A stretch of 8,640 nucleotides of DNA from Deltaproteobacteria bacterium (GTDB taxonomy: Bacteria; Desulfobacterota; UBA8473). Shown in pieces: positions 1-5,308 of this stretch. Within the stretch, counting starts at the first letter, position 1. Each line of letters starts with the position of its first letter. The notes under the pieces are model-generated. The model was not told the origin of the DNA and searched no databases. It was given only the letters and a program-made list of their open reading frames with translations. The stretch covers positions 1 to 8,640 of the forward strand of contig JAUXHQ010000059.1 of the NCBI GenBank assembly GCA_030621455.1. The letters run 5' to 3'. The position numbers were made by a program, and so were the translations under genes.

Positions 1-1389
1 GCGTTTTCTGGAAAACCATGACCTCTTTTCTTTCTTTTCCTTAGCCGAAGAAACCTCCTCCTCAACAGCCCCAGTATCACCGCCCAATACCTCAGACCCT
101 GCCACCTCGTCTATGGCAAACCCCTCTTCAACGGATACCTCCTCAATATCTAACTCTTCTTCTATAATAGTCTCGTCACCCTCCCCCGATGTGTCATGGA
201 CCATCATGCCAGTGGTAACGAGGTCTTCTCCTTGCACCGTTTCCTGAATGTCTATCTCCCCTTCTTCAACGGCATCATCGAACACCGCAGATGTTGGCAT
301 TTCGGCTGCGACAGGTTTCTCTTCAGAGGCGACCGTCCTAAGGTCTGGCTCTTCCTCTTCGACAGTCTCATCACTTATCTCGCTCGGATTCAACATTATC
401 GGTTCAGTAGCCATGTATTCTTCTTCTTCACTGGCCTTTTCTTCTTTGTCCCTTGAAACAGATGTTCTTTCACGAGCGATAAGTTCTTTCAATTCGTTGA
501 ATTTTCTGACCTGTGTTTGAAATATTTCTATCTTTTCTTTTTCAGATATGCCTTTCGACAACACCACTTTTTCCAGGCTATCATAAGCAGAATGAAGTAA
601 TGCTATGGAATCGGGATGCGCCTTGTCTTTGCTCACTCTGATATACTTCTCCAACCCACCGAGTAGCTTAAGGAACTTGAGGAGGAGCTTGTCGTCCTTC
701 CATACGTCCCTCAATGTGCTTATCTCCTCCCTAAACCGCTGCGTAATCTGATCGGTTGCTTCCAAATCCAGTGATAGCACAACGGCCTTCAAATCCTTCA
801 TCGGTGCATCTTCCAAACCGATGGTATTGTCATCTTCTGTGTCTGGAGTAACATCAGCCTGAGTGGGCTCCTCGATCTCTATCGCTTCAACGGGAGGTAG
901 TGCTATTTCTTCGGGGACAGTTGTCTTCGCACGAGCGATCTGTTCCTTCAATTCCTTGAACTTATTGAGCTCGGCACGAAGCATTGTCACCTTTTCCGCC
1001 TCAGGGATACCTTGGAACAATACAACCTTTTCCAGGCTATCGTAAGCAGAATGGAGTAACGCTATGGAGCCAGGATGCGCTTTTTCCTTTTTTGTCCTGA
1101 CATACTGCCCCACACCTCCAAGAAGCCGAAGGAACAGAAGGAGGGTTTTGTTGTCTTTCCACATCACCTTTAATCTGGCTAACTCATCCTTGAATCTTCC
1201 CATAGTCTGATCCGTCATTTCCCAATCCAGCGACAGAACAGCAACCTTCAAATCCTTGATTGGAGAATCATCCAGGCTAATGGCCGTGGTGTTTTCCAGA
1301 TCTTTATTTTCTTCGGCGTCTTCCCCAAAGAGATTATCAAACCGTTCATCCAACTCCATCGTGATGGTGACATCATCATCGTAACTCAA
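1..1389 (-). CDS. Unnamed acidic protein with two tandem copies of a 120-residue domain, downstream of mglA (C-terminus cut by window edge)
   Basis: The frame stays open for 463 codons from a TTG start to the window edge, so the C-terminus is missing. I chose the TTG because an AGGAGG sits exactly 8 bases upstream; an in-frame ATG at 1359-1357 is the alternative. Residues 1-36 form an acidic leader. Residues 37-156 and 190-309 are two copies of one domain, 72 of 120 positions identical and ungapped, predicted mostly helical. The strongest block is SIALLHSAYDSLEKVV. Residues about 310-445 are a Glu/Asp-rich, low-complexity stretch, followed by a short basic, Trp/Phe-containing segment at the edge (RSWFSRKR). 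I see no signal peptide, membrane segment or catalytic motif. It starts 12 bases after the mglA stop codon, so it is probably co-translated with the GTPase and may be its partner or effector; that role is inferred from context only. I do not recognise a named family. Confidence 0.85.
   Translation of the reverse strand, partial: MSYDDDVTITMELDERFDNLFGEDAEENKDLENTTAISLDDSPIKDLKVAVLSLDWEMTDQTMGRFKDELARLKVMWKDNKTLLLFLRLLGGVGQYVRTKKEKAHPGSIALLHSAYDSLEKVVLFQGIPEAEKVTMLRAELNKFKELKEQIARAKTTVPEEIALPPVEAIEIEEPTQADVTPDTEDDNTIGLEDAPMKDLKAVVLSLDLEATDQITQRFREEISTLRDVWKDDKLLLKFLKLLGGLEKYIRVSKDKAHPDSIALLHSAYDSLEKVVLSKGISEKEKIEIFQTQVRKFNELKELIARERTSVSRDKEEKASEEEEYMATEPIMLNPSEISDETVEEEEPDLRTVASEEKPVAAEMPTSAVFDDAVEEGEIDIQETVQGEDLVTTGMMVHDTSGEGDETIIEEELDIEEVSVEEGFAIDEVAGSEVLGGDTGAVEEEVSSAKEKKEKRSWFSRKR
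463..822 (-). repeat. Second copy of the duplicated 120-residue domain
   Basis: This stretch encodes residues 190-309 of the mglA-linked protein. It shares KDLK, VLSLD, TDQ, WKD, LLGG, AHPxSIALLHSAYDSLEKVV, FxELKE and IAR with the first copy. By hand alignment 72 of 120 residues are identical. The core helix block is almost invariant, while the tail after GI is much more diverged. Confidence 0.9.
922..1281 (-). repeat. First copy of the duplicated 120-residue domain
   Basis: This stretch encodes residues 37-156 of the mglA-linked protein. It contains IKDLKVAVLSLDWE, a WKD motif, LLGG, and the block AHPGSIALLHSAYDSLEKVV. It aligns without gaps to the second copy at a constant offset of 153 codons (459 bp). 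The two copies also match at DNA level around 1026-1080 against 567-621. Confidence 0.9.
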
Positions 1390-1397
1390 TTGTCTAA

Positions 1398-1403
1398 CCT
1401 CCT
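1398..1403 (-). promoter_or_regulatory. Ribosome binding site overlapping the mglA stop; selects a TTG start for the repeat protein
   Basis: A perfect AGGAGG overlaps the last two bases of the mglA TAG stop codon and is followed by 8 bases and then TTG. It decides the start of the downstream gene and suggests translational coupling to mglA. Confidence 0.75.
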
Positions 1404-2007
1404 ATTTCAGATCATCCTGTAAGGATGACATGGTTGCCGATATTATCTTTTTCAAGGTTGGAAGGACATTTTCTCCTGTCACGGCACTGGCTCCAAGGGA
1501 TGCTACCTTCAAACGATTGTTAAGATCTTGTTCCATTACATCGAAAGGCAAGATGGGGATGTTCCGCTTTTTTAAATCTCTTTTATTGTATTGCAACACC
1601 AGGGGTACCCCAAAGATATTCTTGTTATGAGCTTCCAGATTTTCCTGAAGCCCCTTAAGAGAAATAAGATTCTTTTCTCTTTGCACGGTCATAGAGTCTG
1701 CAACGAAGACAATTCCATCCACCCCCTTCAAGACCAACCGTCTGGTGGCATTATATTTTACCTGTCCCGGGACGGTATACAATTGTATTCTGACATCGTA
1801 CCCTTTTATTTTACCAACTTCAAAAGGAAGAAAGTCAAAGAAGAGCGTCCTATCTCCGTATGTTTTTATGCTCACCATCTCTGACCTGATTCTCTCCTTA
1901 AACTTACTGTTGATGTGCTCGAGATTTGTCGTCTTTCCTCCTCTGCCTGGACCGTAATAGACTATCTTTACCTGGACCTCTTTATTTCTCGGATTGATGA
2001 ACGCCAA
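1402..2007 (-). CDS. mglA: MglA-type Ras-like small GTPase
   Basis: Cytoplasmic GTP-binding switch of the bacterial MglA family, which in Myxococcus sets cell polarity and controls motility machinery. The protein has 201 residues, the usual size. Visible motifs are the P-loop GPGRGGKTT (19-27), the switch I segment DRTLFFDFLP with Arg53 and Thr54, the family-specific switch II motif TVPGQ (78-82) with Gln82, the guanine-specificity motif NKRD (141-144), and a G5-like SA at 174-175. As I recall the Myxococcus protein, Arg53, Thr54 and Gln82 are its functional positions at the same numbers, so this copy should be an active GTPase. The start is a TTG with GGAGG 8 bases upstream; the resulting MAFIN N-terminus fits the family. 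It lies 62 bases after a roadblock gene, its expected regulator, and directly before the tandem-repeat protein. Whether it serves motility here is unknown. Confidence 0.96.
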   Translation of the reverse strand: MAFINPRNKEVQVKIVYYGPGRGGKTTNLEHINSKFKERIRSEMVSIKTYGDRTLFFDFLPFEVGKIKGYDVRIQLYTVPGQVKYNATRRLVLKGVDGIVFVADSMTVQREKNLISLKGLQENLEAHNKNIFGVPLVLQYNKRDLKKRNIPILPFDVMEQDLNNRLKVASLGASAVTGENVLPTLKKIISATMSSLQDDLK

Positions 2008-2015
2008 AATAGAAT

Positions 2016-2020
2016 CCTCC
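2016..2020 (-). promoter_or_regulatory. Ribosome binding site selecting the TTG start of mglA
   Basis: GGAGG stands 8 bases upstream of the TTG at 2007. No ATG or GTG in frame gives a family-like N-terminus at suitable spacing. Confidence 0.7.
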
Positions 2021-2069
2021 GCAAGAATAGCTAACTGGTAACAATTCTAATAACTCCTTGCTCAGTTCA

Positions 2070-2453
2070 TTATATCTCTCTTATCTTCTTGACAGCTTCT
2101 GCCACTTTCAAACGCAGGAACCCCAGAGATACATCCTTTCCAAATATTATGATCAGCAAGGATTCTTCATCGACCTTAGAAAAGTGCAGGCTCTCCTTCT
2201 GTCCTTTGTGAAAGAGTAACGAAAATTCATCCTCTCCAACGATGTTGGCCATGGCATTGACCGCCCCAAAATTGCCTGCCCCCAAGGCCGCTAAAGAATA
2301 CACGTCATGCTCGCAATGACCATTGTCTTGTCTTGCCATGATATTTCCCGCCCTATCGATGAATATTACAGAGTTAGCGCCGGCTTCGATCAGGTCTTCT
2401 GCCAGAATACTCTCAATCTTGTCAAGTTTTTCTGGGGTAAAGCTGTTTTCCAT
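2070..2453 (-). CDS. Roadblock/LC7 domain protein, MglB-like regulator of the adjacent MglA
   Basis: A 127-residue single-domain protein of the roadblock/LC7 fold. Members next to mglA usually act as dimeric GTPase-activating partners (MglB); that function is inferred from family and neighbourhood. Supporting features are the N-terminal helix (LDKIESILAEDLIEAGANS), the strand pair VIFIDRAGNIMARQD, the central Ala/Gly-rich helix SLAALGAGNFGAVNAMA, the strand and turn FHKGQKESLHFSKV, and the closing LLIIIFGKDVSLGFLRLKVAEAV, which matches the C-terminal pattern of MglB-type roadblocks. I chose ATG at 2453 because GAGG lies 8 bases before it; the GTG two codons upstream would have only 2 bases of spacing. 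It is the first gene of the presumed three-gene unit. No truncation or missing segment is apparent. Confidence 0.92.
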   Translation of the reverse strand: MENSFTPEKLDKIESILAEDLIEAGANSVIFIDRAGNIMARQDNGHCEHDVYSLAALGAGNFGAVNAMANIVGEDEFSLLFHKGQKESLHFSKVDEESLLIIIFGKDVSLGFLRLKVAEAVKKIREI

Positions 2454-2497
2454 AACCACTTCCTCTCTCTCGGTTTCGGGATGCAGTCATGAATGCT

Positions 2498-2520
2498 TCC
2501 CTTAAGACTCTCCCTTAAGA
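2498..2520 (-). promoter_or_regulatory. Paired TCTTAAGGGA direct repeat upstream of the roadblock gene, possible operator
   Basis: TCCCTTAAGA occurs twice on the plus strand (2498-2507 and 2511-2520), separated by 3 bases. Each contains the palindrome CTTAAG, so the pair is both a direct and an inverted array with a 13-base period. It lies about 45-67 bases upstream of the roadblock start codon. A binding role is inferred from arrangement only. Confidence 0.35.
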
Positions 2521-2791
2521 ACTACATCATTTTGAAGTATTCCTTGCTGTTGTCTGCCTAGTGTTTTTCTTCTTGTGGATCCAAGAAAAGTATCTATGGG
2601 GTAAAAAGCATAATTGAATCTCTCGGGTTTTCGTAGGGTGATTTATGGTCGAAACGGGAAAACGCAGTCGACCTTTTAGGCTTTGTAAAAAAAACACCAT
2701 TTCCAGGAGGAATTTAGACAGTTAGAACTGCTGGTTTCATCATCCCCTACCAGGATGCATTAAATAACCCACGCCTGATGAGTTTGCTCTC

Positions 2792-2807
2792 TGCAATAAG
2801 TATGCCA
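2792..2807 (-). promoter_or_regulatory. Candidate sigma-54 (-24/-12) promoter facing the roadblock-mglA unit
   Basis: On the minus strand the sequence reads TGGCATACTTATTGCA. This matches TGGCAcg-N4-TTGCA at ten of twelve consensus positions, with the GG and GC elements at the correct spacing. Transcription would begin near 2780 and give a leader of roughly 330 bases before the roadblock ATG. No sigma-54 factor or activator gene is present in the window. Confidence 0.45.
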
Positions 2808-2915
2808 CGCGAGAAAAACATCCTTCCTTTGATAACGGGAGTTCCAGGGCCTCAGAATATGTTTTTTTACCTCAGACATATGAGGGGATAAACAATGAGA
2901 TATGATTCCAATGTC

Positions 2916-2986
2916 AGAAATTTTGAAACTCAATTATGAGCTACAAATGGCTTAAAGGCATAATTCAAATGAGTTTCAAAATTTCT
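2916..2986. repeat. 71 bp inverted repeat with perfect 17 bp arms
   Basis: AGAAATTTTGAAACTCA (2916-2932) is the exact reverse complement of 2970-2986. A further six pairs, ATTATG (2933-2938) with CATAAT (2959-2964), continue the stem past a 5-base bulge, leaving a 20-base loop at 2939-2958. There is no U-tract of terminator type after either arm. It could be a MITE-like element, a structured RNA or a protein-binding site. Confidence 0.75.
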
Positions 2987-3106
2987 TAATGTAGAATCGA
3001 TCGGACGGAAAGATCTGATTAATATGCTCAGGATGTGTTGAGGAGAGAGACGAACCTCAAGAATAACAAATTTGAAATCCATTCGTACTTATGGAGGGCG
3101 TTCTTG

Positions 3107-3214
3107 ATGAAAAGGGGTGACCGTCCGGCAGGCCAGTTTGTCGGTTATGCAGTTGACAATTCAGAAACAGACTATGACCCGGTCAATATGCGGAGATTAA
3201 TTAAACGGCATTGA
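3107..3214 (+). CDS. Doubtful 35-codon ORF of unknown function, possibly a gene remnant
   Basis: ATG at 3107 is preceded by GGAGGG with 8 bases of spacing and opens a 35-residue frame beginning MKRGDRPAGQFVGYAVDN and ending MRRLIKRH. The same frame is open upstream back to 3023 without an ATG, so the segment may be the tail of a decayed longer gene. Amino-acid composition is protein-like rather than low-complexity. I do not recognise it. It is the only plus-strand candidate in the window, it converges on the phosphatase gene, and its stop lies inside the left arm of an inverted repeat. It could equally be chance. Confidence 0.22.
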   Translation: MKRGDRPAGQFVGYAVDNSETDYDPVNMRRLIKRH

Positions 3215-3258
3215 GGGTCGTGGTTCCCCCTTAGGTGTCCGTGCACAATGCCGGTTAA
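3201..3258. repeat. Inverted repeat over the end of the small plus-strand ORF
   Basis: TTAAACGGCATTG (3201-3213) pairs with CAATGCCGGTTAA (3246-3258) at 12 of 13 positions, across a 32-base loop that contains GGG and CCCCC runs able to pair. The stop codon TGA at 3212-3214 begins in the left arm. No U-tract follows, so a classical terminator is not supported. Confidence 0.55.
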
Positions 3259-3324
3259 AGGTGTGACTGCTGAAAGTCTATTCAATGTAGTTTTATGCTG
3301 AACCTACCAAAGTAGCATGTATCC

Positions 3325-3366
3325 AGCGTCAAAAATTTGGAACTTAGCGTCAAAAATGTATGAACT
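3325..3366. repeat. Two 21 bp direct-repeat units sharing AGCGTCAAAAAT
   Basis: AGCGTCAAAAAT occurs at 3325-3336 and 3346-3357, and each copy is followed by a diverged segment containing GAACT. The following bases, GTGTCTGAACGAAAACT, have the look of an insertion-sequence end; short subterminal tandem repeats are known from IS21-type ends. No transposase is present, so this is at most a remnant. Confidence 0.5.
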
Positions 3367-3443
3367 AGTGTCTGAACGAAAACTAGATAGTGCCCATCCA
3401 TAAACAGAGTCTTTATAAAAAGGGCGCTAATCAAGTTTCTAAT

Positions 3444-4400
3444 TTAGGAATAAGCACTTTCTCTCCGTGGTGAAAAGCAGGACAGAACTATCCCCTCTAA
3501 CAATCCATAGTCGCTGACAATCATCTCATGAAAACCAAGGACCTCCATGATCTTCACGACAACAGCGGTCCCGGCGAGGATTATGTCTTCCCTCCCCTTC
3601 TCCAAACCTGGAAGTACATATCGTTCGGGCACAGGAATTCTCTGTAAGCTCTTGTAAATGCTCTTCACCGACTCTCTCGTCAAGACATACCTGTTTGTCC
3701 TCCCCTGGTCATAGACATTCATTTTCTGGTCCATTGCAGCAAGTGTTGTGATTGTCCCGGCGGTTCCCACCAAGAAAGAAAACGAGTTCCCAGTCTGTGC
3801 TTCAAAACTACGTCTCAGCATGGAAGATAATCTATTATTGATAAATACTTCCAGTTTTCCCACTTCTGCAGGGCTAGGGGGGTCGGATTGTATAAACCTT
3901 TCAGTCAGATAGACTGATCCAAGCTCCGTACTGTAAGTTGCCAAGGGGACTTTGCCTTGTACCACGATAAATTCCGTACTCCCTCCTCCGATATCAACGA
4001 CAACGGCCCTATCAACAAGATCATCTACGATCGACAGGACACCTATTAATGTAATTCTGGCTTCCTCGTCCCCTGAGATGACCATTACTTCTAAACCGGT
4101 GCCTTGGTAAACTTGCTGCAGAAATTCGTCTCTATTGGCAGCTTCCCTGACTATACTAGTAGCCACAGCAACTGTAGTTCGTATATTGCATTCTTTCAGT
4201 AAATTCGCATATTCCTCTAGGACTTTTGCACTCCTTCCCATTGCTTTGGGGGAGATCCTCCCTGTCCTTACGAAGTCCTCCCCCAGTCGAGTGATCTTCC
4301 GCCTGGTCATTATCTTTTTCAAGTTTCCCGTTCCATCTATCTCAGCGACTAATAGACGAATACTATTTGTGCCGATATCAATGGATGCTGCTCTTGTCAT
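3444..4400 (-). CDS. ppx: Ppx/GppA family phosphatase (exopolyphosphatase or pppGpp phosphatase)
   Basis: An enzyme of the ASKHA actin-like fold that removes terminal phosphates from polyphosphate or from pppGpp; the sequence does not separate the two activities, so the symbol is at family level. The 318 residues match the short two-domain form without the C-terminal HD-like extension. Visible motifs are SIDIGTNSIRLLVAE (6-20, phosphate 1), ATSIVREAANRDEF (80-93), ISGDEEARITLIGV (108-121) with the probable catalytic glutamate near 113, VVVDIGGGSTEFIV (133-146, phosphate 2), GTAGTITTLAAM (212-223, adenosine-type motif) and SDYGLLEGI (296-304). The ATG has a GGTGGGGGAA ribosome site 7 bases upstream. 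A stem-loop abuts that site. It stands alone between two long gaps, so it probably has its own transcript. The link to stringent-response signalling is family knowledge. Confidence 0.93.
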   Translation of the reverse strand: MTRAASIDIGTNSIRLLVAEIDGTGNLKKIMTRRKITRLGEDFVRTGRISPKAMGRSAKVLEEYANLLKECNIRTTVAVATSIVREAANRDEFLQQVYQGTGLEVMVISGDEEARITLIGVLSIVDDLVDRAVVVDIGGGSTEFIVVQGKVPLATYSTELGSVYLTERFIQSDPPSPAEVGKLEVFINNRLSSMLRRSFEAQTGNSFSFLVGTAGTITTLAAMDQKMNVYDQGRTNRYVLTRESVKSIYKSLQRIPVPERYVLPGLEKGREDIILAGTAVVVKIMEVLGFHEMIVSDYGLLEGIVLSCFSPRRESAYS

Positions 4401-4413
4401 TACTTTTCCCCCA

Positions 4414-4442
4414 CCACAGCCTCTGCTATGCTATAGCTGTGG
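4414..4442 (-). promoter_or_regulatory. Stem-loop immediately upstream of the ppx ribosome site
   Basis: On the minus strand CCACAGC (4442-4436) pairs perfectly with GCTGTGG (4420-4414) around a 15-base loop. The 3' arm ends one base before the GGGGG of the ribosome site. The position would allow control of ribosome access, but it could also simply be a stem that insulates the leader. Confidence 0.35.
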
Positions 4443-4473
4443 CCACTGATCTTTTCAAAATTAGTCGACCTGT

Positions 4474-4523
4474 TAACTGAATCATCGGAGACAATTCAAG
4501 ACACCAGGCTTGTGTAACTGCAC
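4474..4523 (+). repeat. Left copy of a 50 bp imperfect inverted repeat bracketing the IHF/HU gene
   Basis: The copy reads TAACTGAATCATCGGAG, then 24 diverged bases, then TAACTGCAC. Its partner at 5098-5147 on the opposite strand has the same length and spacing. The outer 17 bases match at 16 positions, the inner 9 match fully, and the middle 24 match at 11, giving 36 of 50. Confidence 0.65.
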
Positions 4524-4529
4524 AGGTCG
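4517..4529 (+). repeat. ACTGCACAGGTCG repeat, copy 1
   Basis: This 13-mer is identical to 5327-5339 in the same orientation. It overlaps the inner end of the left 50 bp repeat by 7 bases and is followed by GAAT, similar to the AAT after copy 2. Confidence 0.6.
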
Positions 4530-4691
4530 GAATTGTTCATTTATCGGTAAGGGGTGACCATTGGGGGAGGTTCCGATTTGTGTACGTCATGATTTCTATA
4601 TTGACATTGCAATATAAAGTTATTTCATACAAGAGGTGAGTAGGGATGAAACGACCATTTTGGTGGGTTCCTGGACGTCAAGTTCAATCGT

Positions 4692-4982
4692 TTAATCTGC
4701 TTTATTTAGGTCTACCCTTTCCTTCATCTCCTTCCCTGCTTTAAAAAACAGGGTTTTCTTTTTAGGTATATTCACAACAACTCCGGTCTTGGGATTTCTT
4801 CCACATCTGGCGTCTCTGTTCTTCACCCTAAAACTCCCAAATCCACGAATTTCAATTCTTTCTTCCCTTATTAGGGCGTCGATCATACTATTGAAGATGA
4901 CATCAACTATTACTTTGGTGTCTTTCTTCGTGATTTCAGAAACCCTTTCAGAAACCGTTTTAACTAATTTACTCTTTGTCAT
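4692..4982 (-). CDS. IHF-beta/HU family DNA-bending nucleoid protein
   Basis: A 96-residue histone-like protein that would work as a dimer, inserting beta arms into the minor groove and bending DNA in nucleoid packing, recombination and promoter architecture. The family signature lies at residues 47-73: GFGSF, then R56, R59, GRNPKTG and NIP, with the intercalating proline at 64. The lead-in RIEIRGFGSF resembles IHF-beta more than HU, and its position behind rpsA and sppA fits ihfB (himD), but the sequence does not exclude an HU homodimer. The length is normal. The ATG has AAAGGA with 8 bases of spacing. It is separated from sppA by 342 bp with repeats, so it may use its own promoter; a TATTAT at 5087-5092 (minus strand) is a possible -10 without a good -35. 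The gene sits between two inverted 50 bp repeats. Confidence 0.95.
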   Translation of the reverse strand: MTKSKLVKTVSERVSEITKKDTKVIVDVIFNSMIDALIREERIEIRGFGSFRVKNRDARCGRNPKTGVVVNIPKKKTLFFKAGKEMKERVDLNKAD

Positions 4983-5097
4983 ACGTGAGTTCCTTTCAAA
5001 AAATTCATTTCAACAGGCAACAAGCAACCTGCAACAAACATGGCAGTGGCTACTGAGCATCAAACGAAAAAATGTTAAACTCAAATAATATGGACAC

Positions 5098-5147
5098 GTG
5101 CAGTTATCCAAATCCGGAATGTTGACGTTACTCTGATGATTCAGTTA
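5098..5147 (-). repeat. Right copy of the 50 bp imperfect inverted repeat
   Basis: Read on the minus strand it begins TAACTGAATCATCAGAG and ends TAACTGCAC. It faces the left copy across 574 bp that contain the whole IHF/HU gene. Outside both copies CCTGT is also shared, directly adjacent on the left and two bases away on the right. Confidence 0.65.
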
Positions 5148-5166
5148 AAACAGGCTTGCGTTAAGT

Positions 5167-5308
5167 GCCGGCTGCTTGTTTCGTTTGCCTGTTATATGTA
5201 AGGACCTGGCCAACATCCAAATATACATAAGAGACGTATCAACCCATTACACATACAACCTTATGCCGGATTGTAGTTCATAACAAGCAAATGAAATAAG
5301 TAGCCGGC
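5167..5308 (+). repeat. Long imperfect inverted repeat, 29 bp arms and 84-base loop
   Basis: The left arm 5167-5195 (GCCGGCTGCTTG... to TGTTAT) matches the reverse complement of 5280-5308 at 25 of 29 positions with no gap. All four differences are transitions. In plus-strand RNA three become G-U pairs and one C-A, so 28 of 29 positions could pair. A shorter inner helix is possible between 5198-5203 and 5259-5264. Confidence 0.7.

Larger units (their letters stand above)
2454..3443. other. 990 bp gap between the phosphatase and roadblock genes
   Basis: No convincing gene was found on the minus strand here. The gap holds a paired CTTAAG-containing repeat near the roadblock start, a stem-loop at 2647-2673 (GGTCGA...TCGACC), a sigma-54-like element at 2792-2807, a CCTCA...TGAGG hairpin near 2870-2885, a 71 bp inverted repeat at 2916-2986, a hairpin TTGAGG...CCTCAA at 3038-3060, a possible 35-codon plus-strand ORF, another inverted repeat at its end, and two 21 bp direct-repeat units at 3325-3366. 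The density of palindromes suggests decayed mobile sequence, regulatory DNA, or both. Confidence 0.6.
4401..4691. other. 291 bp gap between the IHF/HU gene and the phosphatase
   Basis: The gap contains no gene. It holds a stem-loop next to the ppx ribosome site (4414-4442), the left copy of a 50 bp inverted repeat (4474-4523), an 8 bp inverted pair CGACCTGT/ACAGGTCG (4466-4473 and 4522-4529), and a small AT-rich hairpin TATATTG...CAATATA (4597-4616) about 75 bases past the IHF/HU stop. The last lacks a U-tract and is at best a weak terminator. Confidence 0.55.

Noticed and set aside
196..1045. Plus-strand ORFs opposite the left-hand gene
   Set aside because: They are Ser/Phe-rich shadows of the long minus-strand frame, which has a ribosome site, a duplicated domain and an unbroken 463 codons.
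2457..2459. GTG start for the roadblock gene
   Set aside because: Only 2 bases separate it from the GAGG site, whereas the ATG two codons later has 8.
2647..2677. GGTCGA...TCGACC hairpin followed by TTTT as a plus-strand terminator
   Set aside because: No plus-strand gene ends there and the stem is only 6 bp; it is noted as leader structure of the roadblock gap.
4597..4616. Hairpin TATATTG...CAATATA as the IHF/HU terminator
   Set aside because: The stem is pure AT-rich, lies about 75 bases past the stop, and has no U-tract, so it is described only as part of the gap.
4601..4744. Plus-strand TTGACA at 4601 with a 32-codon ORF at 4646-4744 behind GAGGTGAGTAGGG
   Set aside because: No acceptable -10 lies at the right distance, the ORF overlaps the 3' end of the IHF/HU gene, and the peptide is Trp/Pro/Leu-rich with no recognisable pattern.
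5155..5200. Integron attC-like features (GTTAAGT core, TATAAC) in the sppA-IHF/HU gap
   Set aside because: The palindrome is the wrong way round for attC, no matching second core site was found at a valid distance, and there is no integrase or cassette array.
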